From: Candidatus Tumulicola scandinaviensis
GTDB lineage: Bacteria > Vulcanimicrobiota > Vulcanimicrobiia > Vulcanimicrobiales > Vulcanimicrobiaceae
DNA: 64,000 nucleotides
Reading direction: 5' to 3'
NCBI GenBank assembly: GCA_003140835.1
Contig: PLLA01000080.1
Coordinates: 11,003 to 75,002, forward strand
Positions 17,082 through 26,190 of the stretch are shown in pieces. Within the stretch, counting starts at the first letter, position 1, and the number at the start of each line of letters is the position of its first letter. The position numbers were made by a program, and so were the translations under genes. Under the pieces are notes generated by a model. That model was not told where the DNA came from. It searched no databases and saw nothing but the letters and a program-made list of their open reading frames with translations.

Positions 17082-18838
17082 GAGGTCCGCGCCTCGGCCG
17101 TAGGGCCGAACGGCGGTGCGGTCTCGTTGCGAACGTACCGGCCGGGAGCCGGCTCACCCTCCGGCAGCGGGTACGGCTCGACCATATCGCCGCCATGCGC
17201 TTCGGCCCAGGTGGCCCAATCTTCCCACCAGCTCCCCTGCCTCCGATCGGCGGTCTCGAACCATTCCTGCGCGCTTTCGCCATGGCCGGCTGCCGGCTTC
17301 GTGTAGTACAGACTCTTCTTCCCGCCGGGCGGATTGACGATGCCCGCGATATGACCTGAGTTAGTCAGCGTGTATTTCGCTTCGCCGCTGACGTATTGCG
17401 TCGTCAAGTAGGTGGCGTGCCACGGAGCGATATGATCGTTCTCGGCCCCCAACACATACAGCGGCGCCGAAATCTTGGAGAGATCGATCGGTGTGTCGTC
17501 GATAACGAACGCACCCGGTTTTACGATGGCGTTGTGCAGGTAGCAGGCTCGCAAGTATTGCGAGTGCATTTCGACCGGCATGCGCGTCGAATCGCCGTTC
17601 CACGCCAGAATGTCGAACGCCGGCGGCTTCTTGCCTTTGAACCAGCTATTGACGACGTAACTCCAAATGAGGTCGTGCGAGCGCATCCAGTCGAACGTTT
17701 TCGCCATTTCGTGCGACTCGAGATACCCGCGCTCGCGCATGCGCCGTTCGAGGCGCGTAATCGTGTCTTCGTCGGTGAAGATGCCGAGGTCGCCCGGGAT
17801 GCTGAAATCGATCAGCGTGTTGGTCACGGTCAGACTGTTCACGCGATCGGCCTGACCGTGAGCGGCTAGATACGCCATCGCGATCAACGCCAGCGTTCCG
17901 CCGAGGCACAGCGCCGCGAGATTGAGCTTTTTCGCGCCCGTCATCTCCTGCACGGCGTCCAGCGCCGCAAGGACACCCGAGCGCAAATAGTCGTCCATCT
18001 TGAGGTTCGACATGCGTTCGTCGGGATTGCGGTAGCTGATCATGAAGACTTGGTGGCCGTGCTTGACCGCCCACTCGACGAACGAACGGCCAGGCGCTAA
18101 ATCCATAATATAGTACTTATTGATCCACGGCGGGCTGCAGAGAATCGGCAGCGCGTGAACTTTGGGCGTCTGCGGTTCGTACGCGATCAACTCGATCAGC
18201 TCGTTTCGCATCACCACCCGACCGGGGGTGGCGGCGATATTCTTGCCCAACTCGAAGCCCGAGGCATCGACCTGTCGTGGATAGCCGCCGTTGTTTTGTA
18301 GGTCGTCCATGAAGTTGCGCATGCCTTGCAGCAGGCTCAAACCGCCGGTATTCATGGCTTCTTTCACGACGCCGGGATTGAGCCACGGCACGTTGCTCGG
18401 CGCAAACGCGTCGAACATCAGCTGCATGGCGAAGCGCGCCTTCCGGCGGGTGGCGTCCGGCAGTCGCGCCGAGTCGACCAACTGCAGCGCCGCCTGCGTT
18501 CGCACGTGGTAATCTTCCACGATGCCCGCGAGCAGCGGATTGCTCGACCATTCCGGCTCGCTGAAGCGCTTGTCGGGTGCGGACGGGGCTTGACCGAGCG
18601 GCGCCATCGCTTCCTGACCGCCCAAACGTCGCAACATGTTGAGCCCGACGTTCTGTTCTGCCAACGCGAAGCCCGAGAGCCAGGTGCTCATGCGCAGCGG
18701 GTCGGCCATCGCATCGGTCATGACCGCTTTGAGCGCGTCGTTGAGCGAGGCCGGGTCGAGGCCGGTAACGTCGATGCCGTAACTGAGATCGTCGGCTTGC
18801 AGCGGAACCTCCTCGCGGGCTTCGTCGAGGGCTCTCAC
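17078..18838 (-). CDS. phaC: class I poly(3-hydroxyalkanoate) synthase
   Basis: 586 residues from GTG 18838, overlapping the upstream reductase by 4 bases (GTGA). The alpha/beta-hydrolase core carries the lipase-like box ALCLGGTL near 310-317 with the nucleophilic Cys, the catalytic Asp in LGAENDHIAPW and the His in TNSGHIAGIVNPPGG. CSPPWINKYYIMDL and the following PGRSFVEWAVKHGHQVFMIS are PhaC hallmarks. It polymerises hydroxyacyl-CoA into granules. The first Gly of the GxCxG box is Ala here. Length fits class I. Confidence 0.95.
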   Translation of the reverse strand: MRALDEAREEVPLQADDLSYGIDVTGLDPASLNDALKAVMTDAMADPLRMSTWLSGFALAEQNVGLNMLRRLGGQEAMAPLGQAPSAPDKRFSEPEWSSNPLLAGIVEDYHVRTQAALQLVDSARLPDATRRKARFAMQLMFDAFAPSNVPWLNPGVVKEAMNTGGLSLLQGMRNFMDDLQNNGGYPRQVDASGFELGKNIAATPGRVVMRNELIELIAYEPQTPKVHALPILCSPPWINKYYIMDLAPGRSFVEWAVKHGHQVFMISYRNPDERMSNLKMDDYLRSGVLAALDAVQEMTGAKKLNLAALCLGGTLALIAMAYLAAHGQADRVNSLTVTNTLIDFSIPGDLGIFTDEDTITRLERRMRERGYLESHEMAKTFDWMRSHDLIWSYVVNSWFKGKKPPAFDILAWNGDSTRMPVEMHSQYLRACYLHNAIVKPGAFVIDDTPIDLSKISAPLYVLGAENDHIAPWHATYLTTQYVSGEAKYTLTNSGHIAGIVNPPGGKKSLYYTKPAAGHGESAQEWFETADRRQGSWWEDWATWAEAHGGDMVEPYPLPEGEPAPGRYVRNETAPPFGPTAEARTS

Positions 18839-19590
18839 ATGTACCAGCCGCCGTTGACGTTGTACACCGCGCCGGTAATGTACCCGGCGTTGTCGTCGAT
18901 GAGGAAGCGCACCAGATGCGCGACTTCTTCGGGCTGTCCGAGACGCCGTTTCGGCGTCTGCGAGATCGCCATTTCGATTGCCTCCGACGGCATCGCCTTG
19001 GTCATCTCGGTGTCGATGAATCCGGGCGCGACGGCGTTGACGGTGATCCGGTTCTTCGCGACTTCGAGTGCGACCGTCTTGGTGAGGCCGATCAACCCCG
19101 CTTTCGCGGCGGCGTAGTTCGCCTGCCCGAAGTTGCCGCCTTGACCGACCACCGAGCTGATGTTGACGATCCGGCCGAACTGCTGGGCGACCATCGTGTC
19201 GAGGACCGCCTTAATCATAAAAAACGGTCCCGAAAGATTTACTTGCAGAACCGCTTGCCATTCGTCAACCGTCATCTTGCGAACCGTATGGTCGCGAGTG
19301 ATGCCGGCGTTATTGACGAGATAATCGATCCGACCATGCTCGGCGACGATGCCCTCGACGGCCCTCCGGCACTCGCCGAAGTCGCCGACGTCGCCCTCGT
19401 AAAAATGCAGCCTCGGCGCACTTCCATTGAGATGTAGGCGAAGCGTTTCGGTGCGCTCCCGATCGATCGGGAGACCCAAGACGGCAACCGTTGCCCCGTC
19501 TTCTGCCAGGAGGCGGCTAATTGCGCCTCCGATTCCGCGGGAGCCCCCGGTAACGACGGCAACCCGCTTTTCAAGTGGTAGACTGCTCAC
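18835..19590 (-). CDS. phaB: acetoacetyl-CoA reductase-like SDR (PhaB/FabG)
   Basis: 251 residues from a GTG start. The Rossmann motif is VTGGSRGIGGA, followed by NNAG, the catalytic Ser in ISSVVGQGGNFGQ and the YxxxK in NYAAAKAGLIG. The ending ITGAVYNVNGGWYM is characteristic of PhaB. It reduces acetoacetyl-CoA to (R)-3-hydroxybutyryl-CoA with NADPH, the step before PhaC, with which it overlaps. A FabG role cannot be excluded, but the context favours PHA. A second close paralogue lies at 26191-26931. Confidence 0.88.
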   Translation of the reverse strand: MSSLPLEKRVAVVTGGSRGIGGAISRLLAEDGATVAVLGLPIDRERTETLRLHLNGSAPRLHFYEGDVGDFGECRRAVEGIVAEHGRIDYLVNNAGITRDHTVRKMTVDEWQAVLQVNLSGPFFMIKAVLDTMVAQQFGRIVNISSVVGQGGNFGQANYAAAKAGLIGLTKTVALEVAKNRITVNAVAPGFIDTEMTKAMPSEAIEMAISQTPKRRLGQPEEVAHLVRFLIDDNAGYITGAVYNVNGGWYM

Positions 19591-19677
19591 CCGCTAGATT
19601 TACCCAGCATCGGCTCAGTTTACCTTCCACTCTGACTCCCTTGCTCGTTCGGTCCAAATTCGGCTCGGGAAAGGCGC

Positions 19678-21573
19678 CTATCCCACGTGCGACGCCAGAG
19701 CGCTTTGCGAAATGGCGCGCTGCTCGCTCGGGGTCTCGCTCGCGCCTCGAACGCTGTCGGCCGGCGCATCGGGCGATACGATACGCCCTTCGAAGATTGT
19801 GGCCACCACGCGGATTTCGTCGATCTCGGCCGGATCGATCGTTAGCGGGTCGCGGTCGAGAACCGTGAAGTCGGATTTCTTGCCGGCCTTGATGCTGCCG
19901 ATCTCGCCTTCTAGTCCGAGGGAGTAGGCCGCTTCAATCGTTACCGCTCGAAGCGCCTTCTCGGCTGTAATCTTTTGGGATGGGTCCGCCGTTCGACCGG
20001 AAAGGGTCGTCCGATTGACCGCGCACCATGCAAGAAACAGCGGATCGGCCGGAGCCATCGGCATGTCGGAATGCAACGATATGCTCATATTCTGGCGGAC
20101 CGCGCTGCCCAAGCGCACCATGCTATTCGCGCGTTCCGGTCCTAACCCGATCTCCGAGTAACGATCCGCGAGCGCTACCGGATAATACGGGTTCGCGCTG
20201 ATGATCGCGCCGAGTTCCGCGAGACGCGCAATCTGTTCTTCGGTCGACATGGCAAAGTGTACCACCGTAAAACGATGATCGCCGCGAGGGTTGGCCCGCA
20301 TGTTTCGTGCTAGCGTGTCGGTCACGACTTGGAGACCGCCGTCACCATTGACGTGGGTATGGATGTGAAATCCGGCATCCCAGTAGAGTGCAAATGCCGC
20401 CTCGTAGTCTGCCGGTTCGGCAATCCACTCGCCGCGATGGCCATCGAGATAGGGCTGCTCCATTTGCATGAGTTGCGAGAAGATCGCGCCGTCGGCGAAC
20501 AGCTTTACCTGCTTTGGAAGCCAGGCGACGTGGCCTCTTCCCCACGACGCGAATTCGTTGGTCTTAGCGACGAGCGTCCCGAGGTCGCTCTTGTTCTGGT
20601 CGTACAAGCTGCGCCCGTCGGCAATAAAGTACGTTCGAAACCCGACGTCGTCGCCTCCGAGAGTGGTTTCCCAAAACGTCTGGATGCGCCTCGACAATTG
20701 CGTGCCCGGCTCGCAGATCGTGGTGATCCCTTTGGAACGCACGTAACTTTTCAGCCGCTCGACCCCCGACTTCATGCGCGCGCGAGTCGCCAGCTCCTTG
20801 GCGATGGGCACCAGCACGAGTTCTAGGCCCTTCTCATAGAAGTGACCCCGAGCGAAGTTTGCTTGCGTGCTTGCGAGCCCATGCCCCGCGAGCGAAGCCT
20901 CGGTGATTCCGTACTTCTCGAGTGCAACGCTGTTAAAGATCAACTCGTGGCAGGATCGATGCCATATCACGATCGGGCGATCGCGGCCGATCGCGTCGAG
21001 TTCGGGGCGATAAACGTTTCCGTGAAAGTACTGATGGTATCCCCAGGTAAACAGCATCTCACCGGCAGGCGCATTTTTCATCTCAGTCACCGCCGCCGTT
21101 AACCGCGCGACGTACTCGGCATTGTCTTTTGCGGCCTTGGCGAAGTTGTCCGGAATGGCCCAATCTTCGATAGCGATCACAACGGCCGACATCGACAGCG
21201 CGCCCAACAGGGGATGCAAGTGCTGCTCGATGAAGCCCGGAAAGATCACGCGCTTCTCGAACCGCCGGTCGATCACATACGAACCCGGTTGGAGCTGTTG
21301 CGTCACCTCGTCGAGCATCCCGACGGCCACGGTGCGAGGCCCCGAAACGGCGACCGCGTTCGCCGCCGCCGCGGATTCCATGGTGACGACTTTTTCCGCC
21401 AGGTAGACGGTGGTGGCGCCCGCAGCCGTCGCCTGCGCCTGCCCGGCGTTTGGCGTTGGTGCGGTTAGCGGCATGGCGGCGGAGTCGGCCGCGAATGCCC
21501 CGTTCGCTAGAGTCGCGCGCAGAAGCGGCAGGATGGCGTTACAGCCGGAACAGCCGGAAACGTGCAAGTCCAT
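19678..21573 (-). CDS. YtcJ-like metal-dependent amidohydrolase
   Basis: 631 residues from ATG 21573 with GGAAGG just upstream; the longer open frame upstream is a shadow of the next gene. Amidohydrolase family 3 features: metal motif HLHP in FPGFIEQHLHPLLG, TWGYHQYFHGN, HVNGDGG, LHSDMPMAP, and C-terminal GEIGSIKAGKKSDFTVLDRDPL. These enzymes hydrolyse amides or formyl groups; the substrate is unknown. The N-terminus (1-50) carries a CSGC pair and no classical signal peptide. It is the last gene of a four-gene minus-strand operon. Confidence 0.85.
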   Translation of the reverse strand: MDLHVSGCSGCNAILPLLRATLANGAFAADSAAMPLTAPTPNAGQAQATAAGATTVYLAEKVVTMESAAAANAVAVSGPRTVAVGMLDEVTQQLQPGSYVIDRRFEKRVIFPGFIEQHLHPLLGALSMSAVVIAIEDWAIPDNFAKAAKDNAEYVARLTAAVTEMKNAPAGEMLFTWGYHQYFHGNVYRPELDAIGRDRPIVIWHRSCHELIFNSVALEKYGITEASLAGHGLASTQANFARGHFYEKGLELVLVPIAKELATRARMKSGVERLKSYVRSKGITTICEPGTQLSRRIQTFWETTLGGDDVGFRTYFIADGRSLYDQNKSDLGTLVAKTNEFASWGRGHVAWLPKQVKLFADGAIFSQLMQMEQPYLDGHRGEWIAEPADYEAAFALYWDAGFHIHTHVNGDGGLQVVTDTLARNMRANPRGDHRFTVVHFAMSTEEQIARLAELGAIISANPYYPVALADRYSEIGLGPERANSMVRLGSAVRQNMSISLHSDMPMAPADPLFLAWCAVNRTTLSGRTADPSQKITAEKALRAVTIEAAYSLGLEGEIGSIKAGKKSDFTVLDRDPLTIDPAEIDEIRVVATIFEGRIVSPDAPADSVRGASETPSEQRAISQSALASHVG

Positions 21574-21599
21574 GGCACCTTCCGATTCGTAAAAGAAGT

Positions 21600-22811
21600 T
21601 TAGTGGGGGAAGCTTTGCATAGTATTCGGTGCGAGCCCATCGGCGAGCGCGTGGAACACGGCGACGGCGCCAAGGCCGGCGTTGCCATCGGCGTCGTAAG
21701 CTCCGGGTCCGTTGGTGCCTTCGACGGCGATCGCTAGGTGCTGCGAAGGCAGATATCCGACGGCTCCGGAGGCGCCGGCAAATCCCAGCGTTTGCATGAT
21801 CCACGGCCCGGCATCGATTACGCCGAGGCCGTAATTGAAGACGGCGGTGTTGGCGCGGCAAGCGGAGCAGCCGGGCTGCGCGTGACCGAATCCGACCAGG
21901 CTCGGTATGATCTGCGCGGCGGACGACGCCGGCGACAGCAGTTTTCCAGTCGCAACGGCCTCGATCGACACGCCTAGATCGCTGATGTCGGTCGTTTCAA
22001 CGGCGCCTTCGATGGTGGTCCACGACGGGTTCCAAAACGTCGCTTCCTCGTAGAACGGCACGCCCGGCTTGACGCCGAGCACTTCGCGGCGTTCCGAACT
22101 GAAAGCGTGCAATACGGGTTCCGGAATCTCCGGGGTGGATAGAGCGCCGGTTTGTTTGAGGTCCAGCGGCTCGAGTACGTATTGGCGGATCGCATCGGCA
22201 ATCGGCATGCCGGTAATCTTTTCGAGCACCCGGCCGAGGATCACGTAGTTGGTGTGCGAGTAGCCCCAGTTGGCGCCGGGCGCAAACTCCATGGGCTTCG
22301 AGACGCCGATCTGCGTCAGCTCCTCGGGAGTCCACTGGCGAAACGGGTCGCGGTAAACTCCTTGAATAGTCTCGGGCTGATACACATAATCGGCATAACC
22401 CGACGTCATTTGCGCCAAGTTCCTTAGCGTGATGCCGCCGGCGTTCGGAAGGTCGGGAAAGTACCTCGAGAGTTTGGTGTCGAGCGTCGTTTTCTTCCTG
22501 TCGACCAACTCGAGCAACAGCGTCGACATATAGGTGAACGCCATCGCCCCGTTCCGAAAATGCATGTCCGGCGTTGCCGGTACGCCGGTCATCGAGTCGC
22601 CGAAAGCACCGGTGTAGACGACCGCTCCGTTCGAGCGCACCTGGATGACCAGCGCCTTGAGGTGGTTTTTCGCCATCGAACTGCGCACGACGGTTTCAAT
22701 CGTCGCCGCGGAGGGCGCGCCGGCGGCCAAAGCCGGCGAGAAACCCGGTAAAATGGTGGCGAAAGCCAGTGCCGCGATGCAGGCCTTCCGCACGCCGAGC
22801 GTTAGTGCCAC
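21600..22811 (-). CDS. class C beta-lactamase-fold protein lacking the catalytic residues
   Basis: 403 residues with a signal peptide (to about ALAA at 30) from GTG 22811. The fold is clear: LLELVDRKKTTLDTKLSRYFP, ITLRNLAQMTSGYADYVYQP and GANWGYSHTNYVILGRVLE. All three active-site motifs are altered: the SxxK position reads AMAF (A89, F92), Tyr-x-Asn reads YSH, and the HxG site reads FAG. It is therefore probably a binding or structural protein, not an enzyme. A CSAC pair occurs near 315. It overlaps the upstream phosphoesterase gene by 10 bases. Confidence 0.85.
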   Translation of the reverse strand: MALTLGVRKACIAALAFATILPGFSPALAAGAPSAATIETVVRSSMAKNHLKALVIQVRSNGAVVYTGAFGDSMTGVPATPDMHFRNGAMAFTYMSTLLLELVDRKKTTLDTKLSRYFPDLPNAGGITLRNLAQMTSGYADYVYQPETIQGVYRDPFRQWTPEELTQIGVSKPMEFAPGANWGYSHTNYVILGRVLEKITGMPIADAIRQYVLEPLDLKQTGALSTPEIPEPVLHAFSSERREVLGVKPGVPFYEEATFWNPSWTTIEGAVETTDISDLGVSIEAVATGKLLSPASSAAQIIPSLVGFGHAQPGCSACRANTAVFNYGLGVIDAGPWIMQTLGFAGASGAVGYLPSQHLAIAVEGTNGPGAYDADGNAGLGAVAVFHALADGLAPNTMQSFPH

Positions 22812-23695
22812 ATTTTCTTAAGCGTAACGGCCTTGCAGGCGTTCGCCGTGCACGCAACGCCGGCGATGGTCTCGATGGTGCGCAACACCGAATAGTGATT
22901 GACGAGCTGGTTATAGGATCCCGGAGTAACCATCGGCCCGATGAGCAACGTTGCAATCTGATTCTTTCCGTTACTATCCGGGTCCGCCTCGTCCCACGTG
23001 AGGATCAGCAGCCCGTTGTGAGCCGCATTGTAGGAGAGAATCGGCGGCAGATTGGCCTTGAGCCAGTTGTCGCCGGTCCCGGTGCTGCAGTCGTGCATGT
23101 CGTCGCACAGATTTGGGACGATGATCGACAAGGTCGGCGGACTGCTCGGGAATCCGTTATAGACGAGATTCGAAGACGACGGCACGTTGGTAAAGTTCAC
23201 CCACGGGTTGTGTTTACGTGCGTATTTGCTCGTCGTGCAGCCGGTATAGCCATTCTGCGGCATCGATTCCGAGTAGCCGTCGAACGTTTTGTTCGCAGCC
23301 AGGAGTTCGGCGCCGACGTTCGGTGTCGAAAACGAGTGCGGGCAGGAGTCGTCGTGAACGCCTTGGTCGGACCCCGAGAACAAGGCCAGGTAGTTGGGTT
23401 CGCTCGGGTGCTCGATCGCGTGACTATTCGTCATCAACGCGGCTTGGGGAACGAGGGTGCCGTTGATGTACGGCGCCTGGGCGTTTCCGATGATGAGATT
23501 GTAGTCGCGATTTTCCATAATCACGACCACGACGTTGTTGGCGTGCGGCGCAGCAGCGGCGACTCGCGCCGGCGTACCGGACGCAGCCACGGATTGTCCG
23601 GGCAACGTGCTGGCTTGGCTGCATCCCGCGAGCGACAGCGCAAACAGAAACCCAACGCCGGCGGCGCTAAAGCCTTTAATCGAATACGGGGTCAT
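22802..23695 (-). CDS. secreted lipoprotein of the phosphoesterase (acid phosphatase/PLC) family
   Basis: 297 residues. The signal peptide ends in a lipobox (LSLAGCSQ), so it should be a lipoprotein. The catalytic domain shows VVVVIMENRDYNLIIGNAQA, HPSEPNYLALFSGSDQG, HDDSCPHS and ILTWDEADPD, the pattern of PF04185 phosphoesterases (AcpA / phospholipase C type). It likely releases phosphate from phosphomonoesters or phospholipids outside the cell. It overlaps the beta-propeller gene by 4 bases and the dead beta-lactamase by 10, so it belongs to the same transcript. Confidence 0.85.
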   Translation of the reverse strand: MTPYSIKGFSAAGVGFLFALSLAGCSQASTLPGQSVAASGTPARVAAAAPHANNVVVVIMENRDYNLIIGNAQAPYINGTLVPQAALMTNSHAIEHPSEPNYLALFSGSDQGVHDDSCPHSFSTPNVGAELLAANKTFDGYSESMPQNGYTGCTTSKYARKHNPWVNFTNVPSSSNLVYNGFPSSPPTLSIIVPNLCDDMHDCSTGTGDNWLKANLPPILSYNAAHNGLLILTWDEADPDSNGKNQIATLLIGPMVTPGSYNQLVNHYSVLRTIETIAGVACTANACKAVTLKKMWH

Positions 23696-24717
23696 TGTAG
23701 CCGTCCGATCTTATTGGTAAGGGGTTCGGTGAACCAGAGCGCCCCATGCGCGTCCGGCACAACGCTCGACACGCCACTTCCCGACGTTGGAACGACGTAT
23801 TCGGTGAAGGTGCCGGCGAGAGTCATCTCGCCGATCTTCCCGGCGGCACTTTCGGCGAACCAGAGCGCATTCTCCGGTCCCGCGGTAATCCCGATCGGCA
23901 TGCTCGACGGCGTCGGGATCGCGTACGCGACCTTATGGCCATTGCGCAGGCGCACGATCGCATTATTTCCCGAATCCGTAAACCACAGGTTCGTGTCGGA
24001 TCCGACGGTCACGTCTTGCGGAACGCTTCCCTTTGGCACTTGGACTTCCGAAATACCGCCTCGCGTCGTCGATCGGCCGATTCTTCGAATTCCCGACTCG
24101 GCAAACCATAGCTCGCCCCTCGGCCCGGAAACGATTCCGGCCGGCAGCGACTTCGGCGCGGAGAGGAGGTAGTTGGAGTTTACTCCGCCGGGCGTCATCC
24201 GTCCGATCTGATTGGCGTTGGTTTGGGTAAACCAGAGGTTCCCGTCCGGTCCGGCAGTGATGTAATAGGGCGCCGAATGCGGCAACGGGAGCGCTACGTG
24301 AATCTTGTATTCGGTGATCGTTCCGGACTTCGTGATACGACCAATTTTCTCAACCGCCATTTCCGTAAACCACATCGCGCCGTCGGGTCCGGCCGCAATT
24401 CCGACCGGCTGACTACTCGCGGTGGTAACAACAAACTCCCGGAAAGACCCTTGAGACGTGACGCGCCCGATCTTGTTTGCATTCGATTCGGTAAACCACA
24501 TGGCACCATCCGGGCCAAGCGCGATTTGATTCGGCCGGCTCTTTGCGGTTGGAACCTTATACTCGGTAAACGACCCCGCAATCGCGCGCGTTGCCGAGCG
24601 CTGCTGTTGGACGATCGGCGGTGGAGCGATTCCGTTCACGAGGGACTGCGTTCCCGGCGCGCTGCAACCGACGATCGTTAAGGCGACGAGTAACGCCGCC
24701 GTCTTCGAACGACTCAT
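23692..24717 (-). CDS. virginiamycin B lyase-like beta-propeller lipoprotein
   Basis: 341 residues from ATG 24717 with GGGAGGG upstream; the longer open frame is not used. Signal with lipobox TIVGCSAP. Then about six repeats of about 42 residues of the form GPDGAMWFTE...NKIGRVT..G...EY.VPT..S.P.GI, which is the Vgb/NHL/SMP-30-like propeller. True Vgb lyases open streptogramin B; here a lyase role is unproven, and such propellers often just bind ligands. It is first in the four-gene secreted operon and divergent from another phosphoesterase at 24840. Confidence 0.82.
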   Translation of the reverse strand: MSRSKTAALLVALTIVGCSAPGTQSLVNGIAPPPIVQQQRSATRAIAGSFTEYKVPTAKSRPNQIALGPDGAMWFTESNANKIGRVTSQGSFREFVVTTASSQPVGIAAGPDGAMWFTEMAVEKIGRITKSGTITEYKIHVALPLPHSAPYYITAGPDGNLWFTQTNANQIGRMTPGGVNSNYLLSAPKSLPAGIVSGPRGELWFAESGIRRIGRSTTRGGISEVQVPKGSVPQDVTVGSDTNLWFTDSGNNAIVRLRNGHKVAYAIPTPSSMPIGITAGPENALWFAESAAGKIGEMTLAGTFTEYVVPTSGSGVSSVVPDAHGALWFTEPLTNKIGRLQ

Positions 24718-24839
24718 TCGTTCACCCTCCCTTTCGCAGCCGTTAACGTTCTCCGGCTGGAGGCTCGAGAACTGCCGAGGAGCACCCGGAATCGCCGCCG
24801 AAGTCAAACGCCCTCATCGTATTGCGAGGTCCCGAATTC

Positions 24840-26162
24840 ATGAAAAGGCTCGTGTTTCTACTAGCAGCCGCGCTCGGGGCCTGTAGCGGCCCGCTTTCTC
24901 CCGTGTCGGATAGTAACGGCGGGGCGCAATTCTTAGCCCGCTTCGCGACCGGCAGCACGAAGATCAAGCACGTCGTCTTCATCATTCAAGAGAATCGCAG
25001 TTTCGACAACCTCTTCCAGGGATATCCGGGCGCCGACACGGTTTCAAGCGGCAAGAATTCTTCCGGACAGACGATCGCGCTCCAGCCGGTGACGCTGGCA
25101 ACCCAGTACATCATCGACCACTCGCTGAGCGCGATGATCGCCGCCTGCAACGGCACCGGAAAGCTGCCTGGAACGCAGTGCAGAAACGACGGTTTCGATA
25201 AAGAGCAAGCCTTTGGCGGCCCCAAGAACCCCGAATACGTGTACGTTCCGCATACCGACTCGAAACCATACTTCGACATGGCCCACGAGTGGGTGCTGGG
25301 CGATCGCATGTTCCAATCGCACCTCGACGAGAGTTTCGTCTCGCACCAGTACATCATCGCGGCCCAGGCGCAGTCGAGCGTCGACCTGCCGGGCTATTAT
25401 TGGGGATGCGACGGCGGATCAAGCGACAAGGTCGCCACGATCACAAAGCAACGCCAGCTCGGCCCGTATCAGACGGCTTGCTTCGACTATATGACGCTCG
25501 GCGACGAGCTCGACAAGGCGAAGCTGACGTGGCGCTTCTATTCGAGCGACATCAACGACTTCACCGACTACGTGTGGTCGGGTTACCAAGCCGTAAAGCA
25601 CATCCGCTACGGCCCGGATTGGAAGCAAGACGTCATCACGCCGCAAAAACAGTTCATCACCGACGTCGGTGCCGGGACGCTCCAGAACGTGACGTGGATC
25701 ACGCCTATGTGCGACGAGTCCGATCACGTAAACTGCGGAGGCGGATACGGCCCGTCGTGGGTGACGTCGCTCGTGAATGCCGTCGGTAAGAGCAAGTTCT
25801 GGGACTCAACCGCGATTTTCGTGATGTGGGACGATTGGGGAGGCCTCTACGATCACGTCCCGCCGCCGCACCTAGACTACGACGGCCTGGGCTTCCGGGT
25901 GCCGCTTCTCGTCATCTCCCCGTATGCCAAGCACGGCTACGTTTCGCACGTGCAGTACGAAACCGGCAGTATTCTGCGATTCGCCGAAGACGTTTTCGGG
26001 CTCGGGCAACTGGCCGCTAGCGATACGCGCGCGAATTCACCTGCCGCCGATTGCTTCGACTTCACCAAACCGCCGCGGAAATTCGTCCCCATCAGCGCTC
26101 CGAAACCCGCGTCGTTTTTTATGACCAAACCCGCGGATCCGCGGGCTCCCGACTACGAGTAA
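24840..26162 (+). CDS. secreted phospholipase C / phosphoesterase family lipoprotein
   Basis: 440 residues from ATG 24840 (GAGG about 10 bases upstream; 18 bases of extra frame upstream ignored). Lipobox AALGACSG. Catalytic-domain motifs are KHVVFIIQENRSFDNLFQGY, HLDESFVSHQYIIAAQAQ, MWDDWGGLYDHVPPP and VPLLVISPYAKHGYVSH, all typical of the bacterial PLC family (PF04185). It acts outside the cytoplasmic membrane on phosphodiesters. It starts 122 bases from the divergent operon that holds a second family member, so a joint role in organic-phosphate use is plausible, with pst genes just beyond. Confidence 0.87.
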   Translation: MKRLVFLLAAALGACSGPLSPVSDSNGGAQFLARFATGSTKIKHVVFIIQENRSFDNLFQGYPGADTVSSGKNSSGQTIALQPVTLATQYIIDHSLSAMIAACNGTGKLPGTQCRNDGFDKEQAFGGPKNPEYVYVPHTDSKPYFDMAHEWVLGDRMFQSHLDESFVSHQYIIAAQAQSSVDLPGYYWGCDGGSSDKVATITKQRQLGPYQTACFDYMTLGDELDKAKLTWRFYSSDINDFTDYVWSGYQAVKHIRYGPDWKQDVITPQKQFITDVGAGTLQNVTWITPMCDESDHVNCGGGYGPSWVTSLVNAVGKSKFWDSTAIFVMWDDWGGLYDHVPPPHLDYDGLGFRVPLLVISPYAKHGYVSHVQYETGSILRFAEDVFGLGQLAASDTRANSPAADCFDFTKPPRKFVPISAPKPASFFMTKPADPRAPDYE

Positions 26163-26190
26163 GCCATGAGACCGGCGATGGTGCCGGCAG

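Noticed and set aside
22769-24172. 467-codon frame on + across the phosphoesterase and propeller genes
   Set aside because: Opposite strand has two well-supported genes with lipoboxes and start sites.
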